Shown here: positions 1-7,405 of the stretch, in pieces
How positions within the stretch are numbered: the stretch's first letter is position 1
Layout of the letters: the number at the start of each line of letters is the position of its first letter
Assembly: GCF_000011085.1 (NCBI RefSeq)
Contig: NC_006396.1
Location: forward strand, 930,001-994,000
From: Haloarcula marismortui ATCC 43049
GTDB lineage: Archaea > Halobacteriota > Halobacteria > Halobacteriales > Haloarculaceae
Direction: 5' to 3'
DNA: 64,000 bases
The notes under the pieces: model-generated
Told to the model about the DNA's origin: nothing
The model's input: the letters and a program-made list of their open reading frames with translations, nothing else
The model's database searches: none
Position numbers and translations under genes: made by a program

Positions 1-1
1 G

Positions 2-565
2 GCCCGGACGGATGGCCACATGGACTCGAACGATGTCCGCCCCGGCGCGACGCTCATCTGCCCCGTCGAGATAGACGGCGCGGGCCTCTACGTCGGGGAC
101 CTGCACGCCAACCAGGGCGACGGCGAACTCTCGCTTCATACGACCGACGTGAGCGGCCGCACCGAACTCGAAGTCAGCGTCATCAAGGACCTCGACATCG
201 ACGGTCCGCTTCTGCTTCCAAACGAGTCGGACCTGCCGGATATCGCCAAGCCGTACACGGACGCTGAGCGGGAGACAGGCAAGGCCCTCGCCGCCGAACA
301 CCACGTCGATAACGTCGTTGATGCAGCGCCGCTCCAGATTATCGGGTCCGGCGCGACTATCAACGACGCCACCGAGAACGCGTTCGCACGGGCTGGAACG
401 CTCTTCGGTATGTCAGAGGGTGAAGTCCGGGCACGCTGTACGTTCACCGGCGGCGTCGAAATCGCGCGACTGCCCGGCGTTGTCCAGCTCTCGATGCTCG
501 CGCCGATGGCCCTCCTCGAAGAACAGGGGCTCGCCGGAACCGTCCGCGAACAGTACGACCTGTAG
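2..565 (+). CDS. Acetamidase/formamidase family protein (C-terminal part)
   Basis: The frame is already open at base 2, so the 5' end lies outside the window; the ATG at 20 is internal. The visible part carries the family hallmark GDLHANQGDGELS at about residues 27-39 of the visible ATG frame, resembling the metal-binding GDxHAxQGDGE segment of acetamidase/formamidase amidohydrolases, followed by a conserved C-terminal helix region ending in LLEEQGLAGTVREQYDL. Members hydrolyse short amides such as formamide or acetamide to ammonia and the acid in the cytoplasm. The exact substrate cannot be read from sequence. It converges with the next gene, with a 21-base gap. Confidence 0.85.
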   Translation, partial: ARTDGHMDSNDVRPGATLICPVEIDGAGLYVGDLHANQGDGELSLHTTDVSGRTELEVSVIKDLDIDGPLLLPNESDLPDIAKPYTDAERETGKALAAEHHVDNVVDAAPLQIIGSGATINDATENAFARAGTLFGMSEGEVRARCTFTGGVEIARLPGVVQLSMLAPMALLEEQGLAGTVREQYDL

Positions 566-586
566 TTGGACGGCGGCTGTTGGCGT

Positions 587-847
587 TCACCCACCTCGCA
601 TCGCCGGAAAGAGTTCGACCGCCGCGCCGGACGGGACCCGCTGGTCATGGGTCGCGTTGTCCCCGTCGACCATCACCCGCACACTCGGTCGGAGTTCGCC
701 GTCCGCATCGACTAACTGTGACTCCGCACGCGGATACGCGTCGACGAAGGCCGTAATCACGGCTCCGACGGTGTCGCCATCGACGGTAATCTCGACTGTT
801 TTCGCTCCTGTCGCCGCCCGGAGCGGCCCGTATACGGTCACGTCCAC
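587..847 (-). CDS. MoaD/ThiS-type ubiquitin-like small modifier (SAMP-like)
   Basis: This 86-residue beta-grasp protein begins MDVTVYGPLRAATG and ends in a di-glycine (FPAMRGG), the adenylation and thiocarboxylation tail used by MoaD, ThiS and archaeal SAMP proteins. In haloarchaea such proteins are activated by the E1-like UbaA, then donate sulfur for molybdopterin or tRNA thiolation, or are conjugated to lysines of target proteins. Length and C-terminal GG fit the family exactly. Sequence alone does not say whether it acts as sulfur carrier, protein modifier or both. No E1 or MoaE gene is adjacent. Confidence 0.85.
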   Translation of the reverse strand: MDVTVYGPLRAATGAKTVEITVDGDTVGAVITAFVDAYPRAESQLVDADGELRPSVRVMVDGDNATHDQRVPSGAAVELFPAMRGG

Positions 848-1047
848 ACTGCACAGTCAGGTCCCAGACCGCAAAAAGATACGTCTCCCGCTTGATGTCG
901 CTGCTGAATGTGAACGGATTCGCCGCCAACACAGTCCGACCAGATCGGATACTCCGTGCCGGTTTGTGCGAATGCTATCGCGATTCGAACTGGAACGGAA
1001 CGTAGAGTCACCGGCTGCGATGACAGATGGCAAACAGACAAAAGAGG

Positions 1048-1055
1048 TTTATAAG
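1048..1055 (+). promoter_or_regulatory. TATA box of the 1083 gene
   Basis: The sequence TTTATAAG is centred about 31 bases before the ATG at 1083, the spacing expected of a haloarchaeal promoter giving a nearly leaderless mRNA. No Shine-Dalgarno sequence precedes the start codon. Confidence 0.5.
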
Positions 1056-1082
1056 CACAGTTGAAACCGAACAACTGCTACG

Positions 1083-1649
1083 ATGCCCTCCAAGCAAGCC
1101 GTCAGTAGCCTCGGGAGTCTGCTCGCCGTACTCGGACTCGCCGGGGTCGCAACAGCACAGCCTACAGCCCCGGGTGGGAGTGCGGGCCCGGCCCTCAACG
1201 TTGTCCTCCGTTTCGGTGTCGGGTTTGTTATTCTCGCAGTTCTGGGTGCCGCAGCCGCCGCTATCGGCCCGACGTATACGACAAACGCCGTGCGGGAGAT
1301 TCAGGACGACCCCGGCGGTGCAATCGGATGGGGCGTCCTCGTCGGCATTCTGGTCCCTATCGGACTGGTGCTACTCGCACTGACAATTATCGGGGCTCTG
1401 GTCTCGATCCCCGGACTACTTCTCATCGGCATCCTCAGTCTCGTCGGTACCGGCATTACCGCCGTCTGGGTCGGGAACTCGGTTATTGGCGATGACGGAA
1501 CCGTCAGCGCAACAGATGGCGTCGCCGGCGGGCTGTTACTGGCCGTCCCCTTCGCAATTCCAGTCGTCGGCAGCCTCCTCCTCAACCTCATAACGCTCGT
1601 CGGCCTCGGTGTCGTCGGACGCGGGCTGTACGAGAACTGGACGGACTAA
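1083..1649 (+). CDS. Polytopic membrane protein of unknown function
   Basis: This 188-residue protein has an N-terminal signal-like segment (LGSLLAVLGLAGVATAQP, possible cleavage after ATA-Q), then about four to five hydrophobic helices separated by short Gly/Asp loops such as REIQDDPGG. The helix-pair pattern with a short turn resembles the membrane domain found at the C-terminus of some archaeal and bacterial bactofilin-type (polymer-forming cytoskeletal) proteins, but the bactofilin beta-helix is absent. I do not recognise a specific function. It is monocistronic, with its own TATA box upstream, and converges on the lipoprotein gene downstream. Confidence 0.7.
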   Translation: MPSKQAVSSLGSLLAVLGLAGVATAQPTAPGGSAGPALNVVLRFGVGFVILAVLGAAAAAIGPTYTTNAVREIQDDPGGAIGWGVLVGILVPIGLVLLALTIIGALVSIPGLLLIGILSLVGTGITAVWVGNSVIGDDGTVSATDGVAGGLLLAVPFAIPVVGSLLLNLITLVGLGVVGRGLYENWTD

Positions 1650-1688
1650 GCGAGTGTTCGCCGACGGTTGAAGCGGTTTCTCTCGGGT

Positions 1689-2456
1689 TCAGCTCGCACC
1701 GGGACACCCGAGTTCGTGCGGGTCGTCGTACACCGCTGGCGGAATCGAGATGGCGGCTGGGTCACCGTACTCACTGTACTGGACCGTAATCGTCGCGGTT
1801 GCAGTCGCTCCACGCTGTGAGATTTGTATTCTGAGTTCCGACTGTACCGGTCGGTTCGTTTCCGGATCAAGCCACAGTCGCGCCGTCGCGTTCTCAAGTG
1901 AGCCGCGGCGTAGCTCCATGCCACCAGCCTGTCGGCGATCCATGAGTGACCTGATAGTCTCAGTGCTCGGTGACGCCGTGACAAGGACAGTCCGGTTACC
2001 GTCAAGCGTCTCATTGCCCCGCCAGTAGACGTTCGAGCGTTCGAAGAGCAGCAGTTGCCGATGGAGTGGCGTCGTGGTCGCCCACGGCTCGGAGCGCGAG
2101 ACGTTCTCAACGGCGTAGCCACCCCAAGGGTCCTGACAGCCCTGGTACGCTCTGTACCCGTCGATGTAGGATTCGACCGTTTGGTCTTGTGTCCGCGTCG
2201 TCGCTTGCATCCGTTTTGCGGAAACGTTTACGGCACCATCGCCGTCGACTCTCACAGTCCGTGATTGCTCACCATCCGACGCTGTCACGTGCATCTCCAT
2301 CTCGAATCGGTACGCTTCGACGGCGGCGACGGTGCTGTTCGCCTCCTCGACAGCCGTGACGGCTCGTTCGTCGCTCAGTGGCGGGCTATCAGTCATGAAT
2401 GCACCACACCCGGCAAGGAAGGAAACGAGGCATACGGCGAGGACCAATCGTCGCAT
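1689..2456 (-). CDS. Secreted lipoprotein, possibly LolA/LppX-like fold
   Basis: The 255-residue product starts with a basic tip and hydrophobic segment ending in the lipobox LAGC (Cys at residue 17), so it should be lipid-anchored outside the cell membrane. The mature part carries alternating beta-strand-like segments such as YRFEMEMHVTASDGEQ and TARLWLDPETNRPVQSEL. That pattern resembles haloarchaeal relatives of LolA/LppX-type lipoprotein carriers (half-barrels that bind lipid), but I make this link only from strand pattern and the WLDPET signature. Ligand and partners are unknown. Confidence 0.7.
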   Translation of the reverse strand: MRRLVLAVCLVSFLAGCGAFMTDSPPLSDERAVTAVEEANSTVAAVEAYRFEMEMHVTASDGEQSRTVRVDGDGAVNVSAKRMQATTRTQDQTVESYIDGYRAYQGCQDPWGGYAVENVSRSEPWATTTPLHRQLLLFERSNVYWRGNETLDGNRTVLVTASPSTETIRSLMDRRQAGGMELRRGSLENATARLWLDPETNRPVQSELRIQISQRGATATATITVQYSEYGDPAAISIPPAVYDDPHELGCPGAS

Positions 2457-2759
2457 ACAGTGTTCTCGCTCGCCCGTCCGTCTAAAACATCATGGGTCCG
2501 ATTCGTGACAGCCCAACAGCTGAAAACAGCGCCCTCGCTACATCATAGGGGAAGCTCCCGGCAGAATGGGGTCACTGCGTCGTCAGTAACTCCACTTTCC
2601 CGTTTACGCGCATAGGTTGCAAGCAGGTGGAGACACAAGCACAGAATGCAAGTGATCAGGCCGCTCCGGTTGGAACTGCTGTCTGCCTGGCAATCGTCTC
2701 CGGAGAATCGTTATTTCCGCCTGATATGCAGTTCTGGCTCCAGCGTGGTGCCGACACCG
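2457..2759. other. Intergenic region, no gene seen
   Basis: Roughly 300 bases lie between the lipoprotein promoter side and the end of the next minus-strand gene. I find no frame with haloarchaeal coding character, no tRNA, and no strong inverted repeat. The right half may hold the terminator of the flanking genes. Confidence 0.4.
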
Positions 2760-3275
2760 CTATCTACTGTCGAGTTGGGCTTGCAGGTCCACGACTAGCA
2801 CGTACGCCACCAGCGTGAGGACGAGCACCGAAAACCCGGTCCAGAGATGCAGATTCACTGCGCCCTCACCGACCCACTGTGGGACTGGCGAGCGTGCGAC
2901 GGGCGGCTGGAGCGGCCAGAGCAAATCCGACGACACGTACAGGTTCGGAGGCAAGAGTTGTTGATTATCGGCTACCAGATGTGAGAGGTGGGCGAACGCA
3001 AACGCCGTTCCAAGTCGAGTCCGGTCCGTTCGGACTGCGTACGCGATGACGACGATCGACAGCGGAATTGCGAACGGGAGCGAGTGCATAAACACCCGAC
3101 CGGAGGGGATGAGATGAAGTTCGTACGCTAACGGCTTGTCGATGAGATCTGGGAACTGGCTGCCGAAAAACGTGACTGCGACCAACTGGAGCGACGGGAG
3201 GTGTCTGTCCCGGAGGAGTGCGTATACTGCGACAGGGAGGAGGGCGATAATGAAATGCTCGCTCGGGAGGACCAT
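2760..3275 (-). CDS. Membrane-bound metal-dependent hydrolase family protein (YdjM/DUF457-like)
   Basis: I choose the ATG at 3275 (MVLPSEHFIIALLPVAVY), giving 171 residues; the open frame extends further upstream but the extra residues do not look coding. Four hydrophobic segments alternate with polar motifs GSQFPDLIDKP, HSLPF and HLSHLVAD, which match the His/Asp pattern (D-KP, HS, H-L-D) of the YdjM-type membrane-bound metal-dependent hydrolases. Family substrates are not established. The gene is isolated and has no obvious operon partner. Confidence 0.75.
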   Translation of the reverse strand: MVLPSEHFIIALLPVAVYALLRDRHLPSLQLVAVTFFGSQFPDLIDKPLAYELHLIPSGRVFMHSLPFAIPLSIVVIAYAVRTDRTRLGTAFAFAHLSHLVADNQQLLPPNLYVSSDLLWPLQPPVARSPVPQWVGEGAVNLHLWTGFSVLVLTLVAYVLVVDLQAQLDSR

Positions 3276-3441
3276 TCTCTGGTTAGTAGTGCTGAGGTCG
3301 TGTGCGAGGAAATGCCTTGTGTGGGAGAGTCTGCGTGTCGCATAGTATTCCGGTGAAGAGTGGACAGTGCGTCCATTATAATGGCTTCCACCATGTACAG
3401 TGTCTTTGGTAGCAGTTGGACGACTTTGTGTCGAGGAGAAG

Positions 3442-3699
3442 TCAGTCACTCCGATCAAGATGCTGGTGTACTTTTTCAGTAATCCCCACGGCTTCCACCG
3501 TTTCGCTAAGTGTCTGGATAGCTATCATGGATGCCTCGCTTAGGTGAGTCTCGCCGGAATACATCTTGATTTGAAATGTGCCGGTCACTGCCAGTTTGAC
3601 AGATTCACGTTCCAGACACACCCAACAACGAGTGAAAACACAGGACCCAACCGGCGGCTCGAGTAATCGCCAGAGCAGAACCCGGGATGCACTCAGTTC
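3442..3699 (-). pseudogene. Possible 3' remnant of a broken gene
   Basis: A minus-strand frame without an ATG is open from about 3699 and ends at a TGA at 3442. Its last 55 codons read like true protein, including the stretches TGTFQIKMYSGETHLSEASM and VEAVGITEKVHQHLDRSD. The upstream part overlaps an origin-type repeat at 3613-3639 and loses coding character. I read it as the 3' end of a gene cut off when the accessory island was assembled. The family is not recognised. Confidence 0.3.
3613..3639 (+). repeat. ORB-like repeat, distal left copy 1
   Basis: The copy begins CAGACACACCC and contains CGAGTGAAAAC. It matches the repeat at 6672-6698 closely and belongs to the same family as the repeats around orc1. 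It lies about 3.4 kb from the predicted origin core and points the same way as the other left-arm copies. Confidence 0.55.
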
Positions 3700-4160
3700 T
3701 CAAGAAACCTGTTCAGTTCGCTGAATTCAGCAGGCGACAGAATGACCTCGGTATCGAATGCATCAAACCGTTCAAAGTCGTCATCAATTGTCAACACAGT
3801 ATTCACTCCTTCGTCGATCGCTACCTGAGCATAGTACCCGTCCCATCCACCAACATTTGTTTCACTCGCCTGTGAAAACCCATCACGAACTGTACTCTCG
3901 GACAGTCCCCCGTTCCAATGGATTCGCTTTGCATCCATGAAATTCTGTAGCAGTCGAGATGCCTCTGCGTTTGAACGGCTGTAGTACGTCGTCAGAACGG
4001 TGTGCGCTCCGAACAACGCAGGATACGGAACAACGGCATCTATATCGCCAGCGATGGCATCCCGAACGTACGTAAGTGCAGCCTCACGAACAGGGGCCTC
4101 AGTGTGTGCGAGTGCAATTACTCCGACATCGAAGAGATACGGGCCACCAGCATCACTCAT
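3693..4160 (-). CDS. PIN-domain toxin (VapC-like)
   Basis: Starting at the ATG at 4160 this is a 155-residue single PIN domain. The N-terminal PYLFDVGVIALAH supplies the first acidic residue, and the C-terminal VLTIDDDFERFDAFD supplies the terminal Asp cluster of the four-acid Mg2+ RNase site. VapC-type toxins cleave tRNA or rRNA to arrest growth. It lies immediately 3' of an AbrB-type antitoxin on the same strand and overlaps it by 8 bases, which implies translational coupling and confirms the pair. Codon use is less GC-rich than in the chromosomal genes to the left, consistent with acquisition. Confidence 0.8.
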   Translation of the reverse strand: MSDAGGPYLFDVGVIALAHTEAPVREAALTYVRDAIAGDIDAVVPYPALFGAHTVLTTYYSRSNAEASRLLQNFMDAKRIHWNGGLSESTVRDGFSQASETNVGGWDGYYAQVAIDEGVNTVLTIDDDFERFDAFDTEVILSPAEFSELNRFLEN

Positions 4161-4437
4161 CGCTGTTTTTTTCGGCTCCTCTCCGGACAGCGTCTCTATG
4201 CTTCTTGGCAATCGGGTCGACTCCCTCGTCTATTGGCGATGTCTTCCCGCGCTCCGAATCTGTAGCCGCAACGAGTTTCTCCATCCGTTCAATGATCTGT
4301 TCGGGGTTGTCTTCAGGTTCAACAACTGCTTTCCCGTCTTCTTCGTGGATTTCGACTTCTGTGCCAGGAGAAATGCCCAGTTTCTCTCGGACCTCTTGTG
4401 GGAGAACGATCCGGCCTTTTGAGTCCACCTTCGCCAT
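4153..4437 (-). CDS. AbrB/SpoVT-type antitoxin
   Basis: The start at 4437 gives MAKVDSKGRIVLPQEVREKL, a canonical swapped-hairpin AbrB DNA-binding domain with the SKGRIVLP and PGTEVEI motifs in the first 50 residues. The rest is a charged helical tail likely to bind and inhibit the PIN toxin encoded just downstream. An in-frame ATG further upstream (4494) would add residues that do not resemble the family. Such antitoxins usually repress their own promoter; the AT-rich stretch right before the ATG, which contains CTTAACGTGGGAATGC, is the likely site. Confidence 0.85.
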   Translation of the reverse strand: MAKVDSKGRIVLPQEVREKLGISPGTEVEIHEEDGKAVVEPEDNPEQIIERMEKLVAATDSERGKTSPIDEGVDPIAKKHRDAVRRGAEKNSDE

Positions 4438-4537
4438 ATTCCCACTTAACGTGGGAATGCTATAACTCTTGGTACAGAACATGGTGCCATTCAATGGAGC
4501 GTACCAGTCGCTGCCTAACTGTCAGAAAGCCTGTCTC

Positions 4538-4567
4538 GGACACACCCCATACCGAGTATACTGACTG
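4538..4567 (+). repeat. ORB-like repeat, distal left copy 2
   Basis: GGACACACCCC followed by ACCGAGTATACTGACTG matches the 6609 and 6837 copies. It sits in the gap between the two divergently acquired toxin-antitoxin pairs. Confidence 0.55.
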
Positions 4568-4600
4568 TTTGTGTGTACGTTGTGAGCCACGCTTGGCCGA

Positions 4601-5131
4601 CTATCGATTATCGGCTCCGCCAACTGCTAGCTCCTCCAGCTTCGAGAGCAGTTTCGAATAGAGGCTTGGCGAGCAGTGCCAACCCGCATCAAGCATCGCC
4701 TCCAGCGTCTCCCGCGCGTCGTCCGCTTCGAGTTCGCCGTCCCGGACCAGGGAGAGAACGAGATAGGCGGTACCCCGTGTTTCGATGGCTTCCACAGCGG
4801 CGATGTCCCGCCCGTACGCGTCGTCCATCACGGCTGTCGCACCGTGGTCAGCCGCGAGTGCCAGTACCGCAACGTCAGCGTCACTGACGTTCGGGTTCCC
4901 GCTGAGCCGGTCGAAGAGCGTGGTCTCGGGTACTGACACCACATCGAACGTACCCTCTTCTACCGATTGTTCGATACGGCGGGCATCCGGATAGCCGGCA
5001 TCAAGACCGACCGTCACAACCTCCTCGTACACGCGTTGTGGAATGAGTCGAGATGCATCGAGACGACTGAGTAACGAGAGTCGCTCTGCTTTTGCGAGGT
5101 AGATGAGCGGCGTCGCGTCGAAGACGAACAT
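4601..5131 (-). CDS. PIN-domain toxin, DUF3368-like
   Basis: Starting at the ATG at 5131, the 176-residue protein opens with MFVFDATPLIYLAKAERLSL, the typical DxxPLIxLxKxxxLxLL start of DUF3368 PIN proteins. It continues to NVSDADVAVLALAADHGATA and VMDDAYGRDIA, which hold the remaining acidic residues. It is coupled to a UPF0175-type antitoxin by a one-base TAATG overlap. This DUF3368/UPF0175 pairing is a recognised archaeal and cyanobacterial toxin-antitoxin combination. A ribonuclease role is inferred from family. Confidence 0.82.
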   Translation of the reverse strand: MFVFDATPLIYLAKAERLSLLSRLDASRLIPQRVYEEVVTVGLDAGYPDARRIEQSVEEGTFDVVSVPETTLFDRLSGNPNVSDADVAVLALAADHGATAVMDDAYGRDIAAVEAIETRGTAYLVLSLVRDGELEADDARETLEAMLDAGWHCSPSLYSKLLSKLEELAVGGADNR

Positions 5132-5421
5132 TAGAGATCGTCGAGGTCGGATTCGAGGTGGTCGTCGCCGCCCCACGTAATGTCTCGTTCGCGAGCGAGG
5201 CGGGCAAGTTCCCACGTATCCACGCCCGCGAGTTCGGCCGCTTTACTGAATGTCACCTCACCGCGCTCAAGCCGTTCGAGCGCCTGTTCCGTTCGCCACT
5301 CGTCTAATCCTTCCGAGAGCAGTTTTCGGATCGCCGTGCTCGTATCAAGACGTTCCTCGTCGATGAATGTCTGCAACTCCTCTTCTAAGTCGTCAGGAAC
5401 GCGTGCGGAAATCGACCCCAT
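5131..5421 (-). CDS. UPF0175-type antitoxin
   Basis: The 96-residue protein has an N-terminal ribbon-helix-helix-like part (MGSISARVPDDLEEELQTF), and a C-terminal UPF0175 helix-turn-helix segment (LERGEVTFSKAAELAGVDTW, then ELARLARERDI). This is the standard layout of antitoxins that accompany DUF3368 PIN toxins. The stop codon shares a base with the toxin start. An AT-rich tract with ATGTATACTATG... just upstream (about 5420-5450), including repeated TGTATAC, likely holds the promoter and operator. Confidence 0.82.
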   Translation of the reverse strand: MGSISARVPDDLEEELQTFIDEERLDTSTAIRKLLSEGLDEWRTEQALERLERGEVTFSKAAELAGVDTWELARLARERDITWGGDDHLESDLDDL

Positions 5422-5547
5422 ATGTATACTATGTTTTCAATGTATACAAGCGCTTCGGTGAAACTAGTCGCACTGCCAGTAGCGGTTTCTCAACAATGGA
5501 CGCCCGCTGGGGGACCCGCTCGAACGCGCTCAATGGTTTGACTGGGT

Positions 5548-5721
5548 GATGGCTGGAACTAGCTCGATAGCACCAGAGATATCCATTGACCGGTGAGACA
5601 CGCACCCGATTCGGAGTTAGTTCAGTTCTCAACTTCGTGAGGCAGGGCTATGCTTCAGCAGCTATCTTTGTGGACATCTGAGCGTCTAACTGGGTGTCAA
5701 GTGTGTCTCTGGGCTCAGGAA
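5548..5721. repeat. Second, vestigial origin unit (inverted ORB-like pair)
   Basis: 5595-5632 is a left-type repeat (GACACGCACCCGATTCGGAG, then TTAGTTCAGTTCTCAA). It is almost the same as 6969-7006, and the similarity extends about 45 bases upstream (ATGGCTGGAAC...). 5684-5719 is a decayed right-type copy whose GTGTGTCTCTGGGCTCAGG matches 8698-8716. The two face each other across about 50 bases that are not notably AT-rich. It looks like a duplicated origin that has lost its unwinding element. Confidence 0.5.
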
Positions 5722-5746
5722 TGGAACTGGGGAGTTACGTGTCCTT

Positions 5747-6322
5747 CTAAATCGAATCGCCGAACTCCCCTTCGAATCCCTCGACAAGACGCGCGACGCC
5801 CGACTGAAGCGAGAATTTGGCGTCTTCTTTCGCTTCACGGAGGTGCTTCGCCTGCGTCCCCGACGTTTCCCCTGCCATCTCGTCCAGTTCGATGACAAGC
5901 GCTTCCAGTGTCTCCTCATCGTCAAGCGCGTCGTAGGTTCGAAACACGTCTTTCAAGCCACGCTTGGCCGCTTGTCTGACACGGCCATCGTCGTCCGTGA
6001 GCGCCTCTAGTAGAAAGCCACACAGTGCATCCGTCTGGTCCTGGAAAGTTGCTTCGTCGATAGCGATAGATCGGTCGTCATTGTCGAGTGCCGTTACGAT
6101 CGGAAGTCCAGGTGCAAGCTGGTCTGCGACGCGGACAACTGACTGCCGGACGTATCCATCGTCGGCCGCCTCATACAGTTGGACTACCTCGTCGAAGCAG
6201 CCGTTGAAAAGTTCGCTCCGTTCGCTGAGGCTCATGTTGCTAATGTCGTCAATAACGTCGTTGACGCGGTCCGATTCACCGGATTCGAGTTCTGGTGCGA
6301 AGTCTGACCACCGCTGGTGCAT
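5747..6322 (-). CDS. HEAT-like helical protein of unknown function
   Basis: I use the ATG at 6322 (MHQRWSDFAPELESGES), giving 191 residues; an ATG at 6343 adds seven residues. The protein is acidic and all-helical. Repeated helix pairs such as YVRQSVVRVADQLAPGLP and DDDGRVRQAAKRGLKDVF fit HEAT-type repeats that bind other proteins. No catalytic motif is visible. It is isolated among origin-type repeats, and its codon use resembles the toxin-antitoxin genes around it. I do not recognise a named family. Confidence 0.65.
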   Translation of the reverse strand: MHQRWSDFAPELESGESDRVNDVIDDISNMSLSERSELFNGCFDEVVQLYEAADDGYVRQSVVRVADQLAPGLPIVTALDNDDRSIAIDEATFQDQTDALCGFLLEALTDDDGRVRQAAKRGLKDVFRTYDALDDEETLEALVIELDEMAGETSGTQAKHLREAKEDAKFSLQSGVARLVEGFEGEFGDSI

Positions 6323-6346
6323 ACTCAGTGTTACTCTTTCCACTTA

Positions 6347-6511
6347 TTAACACCTAACCGATAAGCCGTCAAGCGTCTCCGTGTACGAGTCAGCCCCTTG
6401 CATCCACCGGGCCAAGAGTGTACCTGTCACCGCCCGGTGATGAATGACGTCGTACTGCGTTCGAATCGTCCGTGCCCGGATTGTCGTATCGCTTCCTTCG
6501 TGAGCTCTCAT
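6347..6511 (-). CDS. Small 54-residue ORF, uncertain
   Basis: An ATG at 6511 opens a 54-codon frame beginning MRAHEGSDTTIRARTIRTQY and ending at a TAA at 6347, only 25 bases from the HEAT-like gene start. Composition is plausible for a small helical protein (YDVIHHRAVTGTLLARW). It could be the upstream cistron of the HEAT-like gene or the tail of a lost gene. No family is recognised. Confidence 0.35.
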   Translation of the reverse strand: MRAHEGSDTTIRARTIRTQYDVIHHRAVTGTLLARWMQGADSYTETLDGLSVRC

Positions 6512-6608
6512 ATGGACTACGCGGCTGCTGCCGTGGGTGGCGCTTTGGGGTGGGTGTGCCGTTGATACAGGTGTGCTGGTCCCTGCCTGACTAGTGGAAA
6601 GCTTGTCC

Positions 6609-7405
6609 CAGACGCACCTGACACCGAGTGTACTGACTGGTTGTCATTGTTTGGTCGATAGATTCTCGTCTCAGACACACCCCGCACCGAGTGAAAACTC
6701 GGGACCTCCACGATATTTCTGATGAGCGGCAAGTAACCGGGTTTCGGGACGCAAAGCGGACAAAGCCGCGAAGTCGCGGGTTGAATCGAATATGCGACCC
6801 GACTGCCGTTTTACACTAGTCCGCGAGCGGCTCTCGCAGGCACACACCAGGTACCGAGTGTACTGACCGCTGATCGTTATCGGCACAAGAGTGCTCTGGT
6901 AGCAAATATCTCTATCGAATGGCTGGAACCAGATCAGATGGGAACATCCAGTACAGCCATTGGCCCCTGGGACACACACCTGCTTCCGAGTTAGTTCAGT
7001 TCTCAAATTCATGTGTTAGAGGGAAATCAAACGCAGATCAACTCTAATGACTTTAGACACTAGTTGGAAATTTATCAATACTAACTCGGAAGCAGGTGTG
7101 TCCGAACTCATCTGAGTTTGTGACTTGCTCACATATATTACTATTGGTAATTAAACTAACTCCGAATTGGGTGTCTGCACGGTAAGAGTTCAGTACACTA
7201 TCGCGAATTCGAACCTCTTCAGGACACAGGCCACTCGAAAAGTCAAGTGTTGTCAGCATGCAATCTGGTTTGAAACTCCAGCAACCACTAACTCGGAACT
7301 TGGTGTGTTACTACCTAATTCAAAGTTAGTTTTGATATGCTTCTGCAGCGGCTTTTATAGACTCTTGACCTCTAACTAACTCGAAATCAGGTCCAAAGAG
7401 TATAT
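6609..7405. other. Predicted replication origin (oriC-type) upstream of orc1
   Basis: Left-pointing ORB-like repeats (CACACC...CCGAGT) lie at 6609-6640, 6672-6698, 6837-6868 and 6969-7006. Right-pointing copies (CTAACTCGGAA...GGTGTGT) lie at 7080-7107, 7154-7180, 7287-7310 and 7375-7393. Between the inward pair 7006/7080 is a 73-base AT-rich tract (7007-7079), and the region up to the orc1 start stays AT-rich. An inverted array of origin recognition boxes around an AT-rich element next to an orc1/cdc6 gene is the standard haloarchaeal origin layout. Firing activity is not shown by sequence. Confidence 0.75.

Noticed and set aside
318-1064. 248-codon plus-strand frame overlapping the amidase and modifier genes
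   Set aside because: Ser/Arg/Pro-rich translation without family features, overlapping the MoaD-type gene on the other strand.
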